In this document: piece after piece, positions 46,781 through 53,351 of the stretch
Layout of the letters: each line of letters opens with the position of its first letter
Numbering within the stretch: position 1 is the first letter of the stretch
From: Candidatus Liptonbacteria bacterium
GTDB lineage: Bacteria; Patescibacteriota; Minisyncoccia; UBA6257; 2-01-FULL-56-20
Assembly (NCBI GenBank): GCA_016182105.1
Contig: JACOXZ010000001.1
Span: forward strand, 1-53,351
DNA length: 53,351 nt
Direction: 5' to 3'
Translations under genes and position numbers: made by a program
Notes under the pieces: model-generated
Told to the model about the DNA's origin: nothing
The model's input: only the letters and a program-made list of their open reading frames with translations
The model's database searches: none

Positions 46781-48307
46781 ATGGAGAATTCGTTCCCGAC
46801 GCTTTTTGCGGTCGGGTTATTTTTAGGTTTAGTCATCGGTTACTTCGGGAGGCGAGCGTGGGTGAGCCGGCAGGCGAGCTCAATTGAAGAAAAAGTAAAA
46901 TCGCGACTCGAGGAGGCGGAGAAGAAATCGAAGAGCGTTCTGCTAGAAGCGGAAGATAAAGCCAGCTCTATTTTGGCTGAAGCCAAAAAAGAAGAAAAAG
47001 AAGCCAAAGTTCAACTCGAGGGTCTTCAGGATCGGCTCTTGCGCCGGGAAGAAACTTTAGACAAAAAACTTTCGGCTCTTACGGCTGACGAGGCGAGGCT
47101 TCGAGAGAAAAGCGAAGAGCTCAAGAAGAAGGAAGAGGATTTGAAGGAAATCAGGCGCGAGGCCGAGGCACGACTCGAGAAAATAAGCGGATTAACCAAG
47201 GAGGCGGCGCGCGAAGAACTTTTTTCTCAGCTTAAAGAAGACTGGAGCGGAGACCTCGCGGCCTTGCTCCAGAAGATGAGTAAAGAAAGACTTGAGGAGA
47301 CCGAAAAGAAGGGACTCGAGATCATTACTATGAGTCTAGAGCGCTATGCCCGTTCGCATGTCTCCGAGATCACCACTTCGGTTTTTCATCTTTCAGACGA
47401 GGAGCTTAAGGGTAAAATAATCGGCCGAGAGGGCCGGAACATTAGGGCGCTTGAGAGAGCGACTGGCGTTGAGCTTGTGATCGATGAAACACCGGATTCG
47501 ATCGCGATTTCCTCGTTTGATCCTTACCGACGGGAGGTAGCCCGAATGGCTCTTGAAAAATTAATTAAAGACGGCCGGATTCAGCCGGCAAAGATTGAAG
47601 AAAAAGTTGAGGAAGCCAAAACCGAGCTTAATAAAAGAATTTTAGAAATTGGGGAAGGAGCCGCAAACGATGTCGGGATTTACGATCTACCTAAAGAGAT
47701 CCTACAACTTTTGGGCCGTCTCCATTTTCGGACGAGCTACGGCCAGAATGTCCTTACACACTCAATTGAAATGGCCTATCTATCTCAAATGATGGCCGGA
47801 GAGTTGGGGCTCAAGGTTGAGGTTGCTAAAAAAGGCGCGCTCCTCCATGACATTGGTAAAGCTATTGACCATGAAGTTGAAGGCACCCACGTTGAGCTTG
47901 GCCGAAAGATCTTAAAAAAATACGGCCTCCCCGAAGAGGTAATTCAGGCCATGCAATCCCACCACAGTGATTATCCCTACGCCACCCCCGAAGCTTATGT
48001 GGTTACCGCGGCAGATGTACTTTCCGCGGCCAGACCCGGCGCGAGAAGGGACACTCTTGAGCATTACATTAAGCGTTTGGGGGATCTTGAGAAAATTGCT
48101 GAGGGGTTCCCCGGAGTTCGGCAGGCCTACGCTATCTCAGCCGGCCGCGAACTTCGAGTTTTTGTTATTCCGGAGAAGGTTGATGACTTTCGGGCCCTCG
48201 AGCTAGCTCGTGAAATTGCGAACCGTATCCAATCCGAGGTAAAATATCCCGGCGAGATTAAAGTTAACGTCATCCGCGAAGTGCGGGCAGTGGAATACGC
48301 CCGCTAA
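46781..48307 (+). CDS. rny: Ribonuclease Y
   Basis: 508 aa. N-terminal helix (~5-24), long Glu/Lys/Arg coiled coil (~30-175), KH domain with GKIIGREGRNIRALERATGVELVID (~213-237), and HD domain with THSIEMAYLSQMMAGELG and LLHDIGKAIDHEVEGTH (~353-369), ending in HHSDYPYATPEAYVVTAADVLSAARPGARRDTLEHYIKRL. Endoribonuclease starting mRNA decay at the membrane. Long leader from its own promoter. Followed by the O-antigen ligase-like gene after 10 nt. Confidence 0.96.
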   Translation: MENSFPTLFAVGLFLGLVIGYFGRRAWVSRQASSIEEKVKSRLEEAEKKSKSVLLEAEDKASSILAEAKKEEKEAKVQLEGLQDRLLRREETLDKKLSALTADEARLREKSEELKKKEEDLKEIRREAEARLEKISGLTKEAAREELFSQLKEDWSGDLAALLQKMSKERLEETEKKGLEIITMSLERYARSHVSEITTSVFHLSDEELKGKIIGREGRNIRALERATGVELVIDETPDSIAISSFDPYRREVARMALEKLIKDGRIQPAKIEEKVEEAKTELNKRILEIGEGAANDVGIYDLPKEILQLLGRLHFRTSYGQNVLTHSIEMAYLSQMMAGELGLKVEVAKKGALLHDIGKAIDHEVEGTHVELGRKILKKYGLPEEVIQAMQSHHSDYPYATPEAYVVTAADVLSAARPGARRDTLEHYIKRLGDLEKIAEGFPGVRQAYAISAGRELRVFVIPEKVDDFRALELAREIANRIQSEVKYPGEIKVNVIREVRAVEYAR

Positions 48308-48317
48308 TTAATTTTTT

Positions 48318-50363
48318 ATGTTTCTAAAACTTTCACGTTTCTTTCTCCATACTTCGCTTTTCAGCGTTGTTATTGTAATGACCTCGACTTTTTTCCCTTT
48401 TATCGGCGGGAAATATTATTTTTTTAGAGTTTCTGTGGAGCTGGCCCTTATTTTTTTTATTCTTTGGTGGGCTTTTGAGACTAAAGCCGGGGAGATAAAA
48501 GAGCGTTTAGAAAGACTTTTTAGCCAGCCTCTTTTTATTGCTGTTTCTATTTTTGTTTTGATTTATCTCCTAGCCTCGATTTTTGCGAATGACACCCACG
48601 CCGCATTCTGGTCAAATTACGAACGAGGGGAGGGCGGTTTTCAGATGATTCATTACTATATTTTCTTTGTTCTACTACTTCTTGCTTTTGATAAAAAGGA
48701 AAATTGGCTTACGGTTTTCAGGTTTTCTTTGGCGGCGGCTATTCTCATGATTCTTTACGGCGTAGCCGCGAATTTTTCTATTCGAGGATTTATCTCGCCT
48801 TACCAAGGCAATATTCCTCCCACAGCCTGGGGCAAGCTTACCGTAACCCGTTTTCAAGGGAGTCTCGGCAATCCGGCATATGTCGCTCCCTATTTGATGT
48901 TTACGCTTTTTTATACTTTATATCTTTGGGCTAATCGGGCTTGGAAAAATAAGATAGTTCAGGGTTTAATCTACGGTGGTTTGGGAGTAATATTTTTTTT
49001 CTTTTTTATTATAAGTCAGACCAGAGGCGCCTTCGTTGGATTAATCGCTGCCACTATTGTTTTTTTGGCAAGTCTCGTTTTCTTTAATTCTAAATTAAAA
49101 AAATTACTACTTGTCGTCTTAGCGGCCTTTATTGTCGTAGGTGGACTTTTATTTTACTATCGCGAAGCTCCAATCGTTAAAAGTCTGCCGGGGAGCAGGG
49201 TTCTGGAACTTAGCCTGTCTGAGACCGCTTTCAAAACAAGATTCTGGACGTGGAATACCGCTTGGCGGGGTTTTAAAGAAAGGCCGATTTTGGGGTGGGG
49301 ACCGGAAAATTTCAGCACTGTTTTTGATAAATATTTTGATCCACGTCACTATGTTCCTGGCAAGAATACTGAAACCTGGTTTGACCGAGCGCACAGCGTT
49401 ATTTTCGATTACTTGACCGAAACCGGCTTATTAGGCTTATTGAGCTTCCTCGGTTTATTTTTTGTCTTTTACATCTCATTTATAAAAAAATTTATACTTA
49501 AAAAGAAAGATTTCCATCACTTACATTTAAATGGCGTTCAAAAAGGTCTACTTACGTCTTTGCCAATTGCCTACCTCATTCAAGGTATAGCTCTTTTTGA
49601 TGTTTTGCCAATCTACTTAAATCTTTTTCTCTTTCTCGCTTTTTCCGGCTTCGTCCTTTCCTCATATTTTTCAAAAGAGGGTAAGGAATTAATTAGCCAA
49701 TCTAAAGAAAAAATTAAAAACTTACCGGAAGTTTTTAAAAAAGTAATAGCGATTGTTGTCGCGGCTGTAATTCTAGCCGTAGCCTATTACGGGTCGTATC
49801 TTCCACTTCGTAAGTCGCAAATGTTTATTTCCGCCTTAAATAGCGATCGCAAGATACAATCTCTCGATGAGTTTAAAAAAGTTTTTTCAGCTCCTCTCGA
49901 TGTCCCATCGCCGATTGGCCAAGAAGAGCTGGTGCGAAATTTGGGTAATGTAATTTTGAATTTAGTGAGCCAGAGCGGCGGCAGTCGGCCAGAAGTTGCC
50001 GGGGAGCTCATTAAGTATCTCGAAAGTTATTTTGATCCCGTTATTGAACGCGGCCGAGGGATGAGCTTTGAGCAGGATCTTTATATTCTCGGAGCTTTAA
50101 ATGAGCTGGCCTTTATTCAGACTAAGCAAACTCAATACTTAGTATCAGCCAAGCGCTATTTTTCGAAAGCGCTTGAACTTGGTCCAAAGCGGCCCCAAGC
50201 GCTCTACGGTATGTTTGATATTTATCGTATTGAAGGCAATACCGAAGAAGCCAAGATTATTGGGGAACAAATTTTAACTCAGTGGCCAGACGATAATCGG
50301 ACCAGAGATGCGCTTCAACAATTTTTGAGTGAGCAGTCCAAGGCATTGACGAAACCGAAGTAG
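48318..50363 (+). CDS. O-antigen ligase/polymerase-like membrane protein with TPR tail
   Basis: 681 aa. About 12 helices over ~1-470. The Wzy_C/ligase signature region includes FVGLIAATIVFLASLVFF, RFWTWNTAWRGFKERPILGWGPENFSTVFDKYFDPRHY (~308-345) and RAHSVIFDYLTETGLLGLLSFLGLFF, with the H of AHS in the usual outside loop. After ~500 come soluble TPR-like helices (YFSKALELGPKRPQALYGMFDIYRIEGNTEEAKIIGEQIL). Ligases or polymerases of this type join polysaccharide to lipid or protein outside the cell. Next to GMD and fucose synthase genes it probably belongs to surface glycan assembly. Confidence 0.87.
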   Translation: MFLKLSRFFLHTSLFSVVIVMTSTFFPFIGGKYYFFRVSVELALIFFILWWAFETKAGEIKERLERLFSQPLFIAVSIFVLIYLLASIFANDTHAAFWSNYERGEGGFQMIHYYIFFVLLLLAFDKKENWLTVFRFSLAAAILMILYGVAANFSIRGFISPYQGNIPPTAWGKLTVTRFQGSLGNPAYVAPYLMFTLFYTLYLWANRAWKNKIVQGLIYGGLGVIFFFFFIISQTRGAFVGLIAATIVFLASLVFFNSKLKKLLLVVLAAFIVVGGLLFYYREAPIVKSLPGSRVLELSLSETAFKTRFWTWNTAWRGFKERPILGWGPENFSTVFDKYFDPRHYVPGKNTETWFDRAHSVIFDYLTETGLLGLLSFLGLFFVFYISFIKKFILKKKDFHHLHLNGVQKGLLTSLPIAYLIQGIALFDVLPIYLNLFLFLAFSGFVLSSYFSKEGKELISQSKEKIKNLPEVFKKVIAIVVAAVILAVAYYGSYLPLRKSQMFISALNSDRKIQSLDEFKKVFSAPLDVPSPIGQEELVRNLGNVILNLVSQSGGSRPEVAGELIKYLESYFDPVIERGRGMSFEQDLYILGALNELAFIQTKQTQYLVSAKRYFSKALELGPKRPQALYGMFDIYRIEGNTEEAKIIGEQILTQWPDDNRTRDALQQFLSEQSKALTKPK

Positions 50364-50375
50364 GGTGGTATTAAG

Positions 50376-52535
50376 ATGGGGATGAAAAAAGCCTTAATCT
50401 TCGGCGTCACTGGTCAGGACGGAAGTTATCTTGCTGAGTTTCTTCTTAGTAAGGGTTATGATGTTCATGGCGTGATTCGTCGGGCATCAACTTTTAACAC
50501 CGGCCGAATTGAGCATATCTATCAAGACCCCCACGTTAGCGATATCCGGCTGCATCTTCATCATGGAGACTTAACTGATGCGAGCACGGTTAGAAAACTG
50601 ATTTATAAAATTCAGCCAGACGAGATTTACAACCTCGGCGCCCAATCGCATGTTCGGGTGAGCTTCGACATTCCAGAGTATACGGCTAATATCACGGGCT
50701 TAGGAACCTTAAGAATTCTCGAGGCCATTAAAGATTATGAAGCTCACGCTGGCAAGAAAATCCGATTCTATCAAGCCTCGAGTTCGGAAATGTTTGGAGC
50801 TGCCCCGCCGCCCCAGAATGAGAATACCCCTTTTTACCCAAGGAGTCCTTACGGCGTGGCCAAAGTTTTCGCTTATCACACCGCTCGCAATTATCGAGAG
50901 GCCTATGGAATTTTTTCGGTAAACGGCATTCTTTTTAATCACGAAACGGTGGCGTCATTTATGCCAGTGTTTTGCAGAAATAAAGGCGAAGAATTTGATA
51001 TAAAACCCATCAGAGAAATTGTAGAGTTTGATGAAAGCATTCTTCGTTATCAATCAAAGCCGGTTTCCGATATTCAAGTATGGGGAAAAGACGGCTGGGT
51101 AGATGTTCATTATGCCTCTGCTTACCCGCATAACATTGAAGACGAAAACAAAAATCCGCGCTTCATCAATGCGCGAATCGGAGCGTATATGGCAACTTCC
51201 AGCCACGTTGCATTTATGGATAATGGAGAAGAAAAAAGAACAGCAGATATTCAAGTAAGCGACAGGATGGAAATGATAAATTTGCCGGATTCCACGCAAA
51301 AAAGCCGCATTTCTGAGGAAGAAGCCGAACTTATGGGCATGATGGTCGGCGACGGTTCATACACTCATGCCAAGCGTGGAATCGGAGTACACGGCAAGTT
51401 TACTAATTCATCTCCTGAAATCCGGGAACATTTTGATTTATTGTGGCGTAAAGTTACAGGCGGCAGCACGCGATATTACCCCACCAAGTCTGGTTTTAAG
51501 CCGGAAAATGTGGTAGGTCAACTCGTTTTGAACGGGGGCAGCGAGTGGTTGCGTCAGCTTGATATGTATAATCACGACAGAACAAAGCGGGTTCCCAAAT
51601 CCATTTTGAATGCCTCCAAACAGATTGTGCTGGCATTTCTGCGCGGCTATAACGTGACCGACGGATTGAAATCCAATCTCTGCGTGTATGAATTCCGAAA
51701 TTTCAAAACCAATTCGGCTACGCTGGCGATGGGTTTGTGGTACCTGATTGAGCAAACAACAGGGCAGGACGTAAACCTTACTATAGAAACCAAGGACGAC
51801 GGAAGAATATTCTATTCTTTAAACATGCTTTCCACGGTTGATAATGGAGAGAAAGAAGCAGAGGTCAGAGAACTTGTCGCGACGGGTATTTCGCAACGGG
51901 GAATACATCAGATGAGCGGAATTTCACGTACATTTATCCGAAAAATTCAGCATGGCGGTTCTCATGTTGCCGTTCATCATTTGCGCAAAGATTCTCTTGA
52001 GGTGAAAAAAATTATTGAAATACCTCATTATGACGGCTGGTTCTATGATTTAGAAACTTCGTCCGGGGAGTTTCATTGCGGCGTGGGAAGAATTCATGTT
52101 CATAATTCGCCTCGCCGAGGAGAGACTTTTGTGACGAGAAAGGTCACTCGTGGTATCGCGAGGATTAAGGCCGGGCTCGATAAGAAAATTTATCTAGGAA
52201 ATCTTGAGGCTAAGCGAGACTGGGGTTATGCGCCGGAGTATGTCGAGGCCATGTGGCTAATGCTTCAACAGCCGGAGGCGGATGACTACGTTCTCGGAAC
52301 TGGAGAGAGCCATTCCGTCAAAGAATTTGTGGAAGCGGCTTTCACCCACGCTGGTCTTGATTGGAGAGAATATGTTCAAAATGATCCGCGTTACTACAGG
52401 CCGATTGAGGTTGAGATTCTTGTCGCTGACCCCAGGAAAGCAAAGGAAAAACTCGGCTGGGAAGCCAAAACGAAGTTTCATGAGCTCGTGAAAATTATGG
52501 TGGATGCTGACCTCGAAACTGCGCAGGGGCAATGA
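50376..52535 (+). CDS. gmd: GDP-mannose 4,6-dehydratase interrupted by an intein
   Basis: 719 aa in one frame. Flanks 1-190 and 578-719 together form a 332-residue GMD: NADP-binding [13 protein letters not shown] (10-22), SSSEMFG (135-141; Ser/Thr and Glu active site), YGVAK (159-163; Tyr/Lys catalytic pair), and FNHE joined to [16 protein letters not shown]. In ordinary GMD these are continuous as NHESPRRGE, so residues 191-577 interrupt the most conserved substrate loop. The enzyme turns GDP-mannose into the 4-keto-6-deoxy sugar that Fcl reduces to GDP-fucose. Activity requires splicing. ATG 50376 is 12 nt after the ligase stop; ATG 50382 is possible. The fcl start overlaps the stop (ATGA). 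Confidence 0.94.
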   Translation: MGMKKALIFGVTGQDGSYLAEFLLSKGYDVHGVIRRASTFNTGRIEHIYQDPHVSDIRLHLHHGDLTDASTVRKLIYKIQPDEIYNLGAQSHVRVSFDIPEYTANITGLGTLRILEAIKDYEAHAGKKIRFYQASSSEMFGAAPPPQNENTPFYPRSPYGVAKVFAYHTARNYREAYGIFSVNGILFNHETVASFMPVFCRNKGEEFDIKPIREIVEFDESILRYQSKPVSDIQVWGKDGWVDVHYASAYPHNIEDENKNPRFINARIGAYMATSSHVAFMDNGEEKRTADIQVSDRMEMINLPDSTQKSRISEEEAELMGMMVGDGSYTHAKRGIGVHGKFTNSSPEIREHFDLLWRKVTGGSTRYYPTKSGFKPENVVGQLVLNGGSEWLRQLDMYNHDRTKRVPKSILNASKQIVLAFLRGYNVTDGLKSNLCVYEFRNFKTNSATLAMGLWYLIEQTTGQDVNLTIETKDDGRIFYSLNMLSTVDNGEKEAEVRELVATGISQRGIHQMSGISRTFIRKIQHGGSHVAVHHLRKDSLEVKKIIEIPHYDGWFYDLETSSGEFHCGVGRIHVHNSPRRGETFVTRKVTRGIARIKAGLDKKIYLGNLEAKRDWGYAPEYVEAMWLMLQQPEADDYVLGTGESHSVKEFVEAAFTHAGLDWREYVQNDPRYYRPIEVEILVADPRKAKEKLGWEAKTKFHELVKIMVDADLETAQGQ
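50946..52106 (+). other. Intein with LAGLIDADG homing endonuclease in gmd
   Basis: 387 residues (191-577 of the host). N-terminal Hint block: [21 protein letters not shown] with Thr where Cys or Ser is expected as residue 1. Block [22 protein letters not shown] (TxxH, ~274). LAGLIDADG-like helices [13 protein letters not shown] (~318-330) and [13 protein letters not shown] (~418-430). A helix-turn-helix-like stretch ([21 protein letters not shown], ~503-523). C-terminal block [23 protein letters not shown] ends in HN, with Ser (578) as +1. It matches neither class 3 (no Cys at the block F position) nor the class 2 Ala start. Splicing proficiency is uncertain. Confidence 0.88.
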
Positions 52536-53351
52536 AAAAAGATTCCCGCATTTACATCGCCGGGCATCGCGGGCTGGTGGGTTCAGCCATTGTTCGTCGT
52601 CTTGAGTCTGCTGGCTATACTAATCTCATCGTTCCTACCCATGCGGAGCTTGATCTGCTTGACGCGGCAGCAACCCGAGATTTTTTCGAAGAAACTAAAC
52701 CCGAGTATGTGTTCGGCGCAGCGGCGAAAGTCGGCGGAATTTTGGCGAACGACACATACCCCGCGCAATTCATCTACGAAAACTTGGCCATACAAAACAA
52801 TCTTATTCATAACGCCCAACTCGTGAAGGTGAAGAAGTTCTTGTTTCTCGGCAGTTCGTGCGTTTATCCCCGCGCTTGCCCCCAGCCGATTCGTGAAGAG
52901 TATTTACTGACAAGCGAACTTGAGCCCACGAATAAAGCATATGCGATCGCGAAAATCGCGGGCATTGCGACCTGTCAGTCGTACAATCGTCAATACGGCA
53001 CGACGAAGTTTGTCGCGGTGATGCCCTCTAACGTATATGGCGCGAACGATAATTTTGATCTCCAAACTTCACATGTGATCCCGGCGCTTATCCGTAAGTT
53101 CCATGAAGCGAAGGTTGCGAAACGACCAACGGTTACGCTGTGGGGAACGGGTGCGCCGCGACGGGAGTTTCTTCATATCGAAGACCTCGCGGATGCATGT
53201 CTTTTTGTCATGAATCATGACGGGGCGCCAGATCTTTTAAACATCGGCACCGGGAGCGATATGACCGTCAAAGAGCTCGGCGAGATGATCCGGCGCATTG
53301 TCGGATTTGAAGGAGAGGTAGCGTGGGATGCATCGAAACCCGACGGCACCC
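52532..53351 (+). CDS. fcl: GDP-L-fucose synthase (3' end outside the window)
   Basis: First 273 residues visible, with no stop. Short-chain dehydrogenase/epimerase fold: [18 protein letters not shown] (NADP motif), [32 protein letters not shown] (catalytic Ser/Cys), [11 protein letters not shown] (Tyr-x3-Lys), [14 protein letters not shown] and [17 protein letters not shown]. Epimerises and reduces GDP-4-keto-6-deoxymannose from GMD to GDP-L-fucose. The ATG overlaps the gmd TGA (ATGA), so the two steps are translationally coupled. A fucose-type sugar in the surface polysaccharide follows from the pair. Confidence 0.95.
   Translation, partial: MKKDSRIYIAGHRGLVGSAIVRRLESAGYTNLIVPTHAELDLLDAAATRDFFEETKPEYVFGAAAKVGGILANDTYPAQFIYENLAIQNNLIHNAQLVKVKKFLFLGSSCVYPRACPQPIREEYLLTSELEPTNKAYAIAKIAGIATCQSYNRQYGTTKFVAVMPSNVYGANDNFDLQTSHVIPALIRKFHEAKVAKRPTVTLWGTGAPRREFLHIEDLADACLFVMNHDGAPDLLNIGTGSDMTVKELGEMIRRIVGFEGEVAWDASKPDGT

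Noticed and set aside
50946-52106. Interpretation of the gmd insertion as a group I intron or a fused enzyme domain
   Set aside because: The frame is open throughout, Hint blocks and LAGLIDADG motifs are visible, and it ends in HN followed by Ser at a conserved host motif.

Overview
The window looks like a chromosomal segment of a Candidate Phyla Radiation (Patescibacteria) bacterium, most likely a parcubacterium. Reasons: a half-length MFS protein, a short YebC, a membrane-anchored ClpC-like protein, RNase Y, a PrgI/VirB4/TrbL secretion locus of the CPR type, very compact gene packing with many stop/start overlaps, and no amino-acid or nucleotide biosynthesis genes. TGA is used as a normal stop (for example in rpmH), so the UGA-glycine code of Gracilibacteria/Absconditabacteria does not apply. 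The lineage call is inference from gene content.

Layout. 1-310: a decayed second copy of the polX 3' end plus GC-rich hairpins. 310-4700 (minus): polX, endonuclease Q and a half MFS protein; the polX-endoQ gap carries an opposite-strand locus that looks like a ~580-nt highly structured non-coding RNA with its own promoter and terminator. 4760-7616: ClpC-like AAA+ protein with a small membrane partner. 7810-9070: two small cytosolic proteins with their own promoters and terminators, and tRNA-Arg(CCG). 9077-13088 (minus): amino-acid permease, EF-Tu domain 2-like protein, SLOG protein, beta-CASP nuclease, ruvA. 13200-17792 (plus): a palindrome-rich leader, yraN, yebC, ruvC, a small acidic ORF and a class A PBP. 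17799-22355: the replication-origin neighbourhood, with dnaN and dnaA on minus and rpmH-rnpA-yidC-jag on plus.

22348-33817 (minus) is a ten-gene type IV secretion/pilus-like locus: beta-propeller, Cys-rich VirB2-like pilin, two small envelope proteins, VirB4 ATPase, VirB4 N-domain-like protein, PrgI, a Pro-rich protein, a TrbL/VirB6-like channel and a large repeat protein. No relaxase or VirD4 is visible. 33870-37431: ksgA coupled to a membrane protein and an FG-GAP/ASPIC-UnbV protein. 37439-46516: uvrD, LysM-M23 peptidase (plus), comM, dksA-like, a solute-binding protein, secG, a PF04020 membrane protein and gpmI. 46781-53351 (plus): rny, an O-antigen ligase-like protein, then surface-sugar genes: GDP-mannose 4,6-dehydratase interrupted by a 387-residue intein, and GDP-L-fucose synthase running off the end.

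The most unusual features are not ordinary genes: (1) the candidate large RNA at 2185-2763; (2) ~100-130-bp inverted-repeat elements that in several cases fill the space up to a start codon, sharing a CCCGTTAGA-type terminus; (3) palindromic elements inserted in frame inside conserved genes (yraN, ksgA, comM, the permease), resembling Rickettsia palindromic elements in behaviour; (4) the GMD intein, which appears to begin with Thr; (5) repeated -10 boxes 6-7 nt from start codons (dnaA, rpmH, ruvA, SLOG gene, secretion operon), suggesting leaderless mRNAs.
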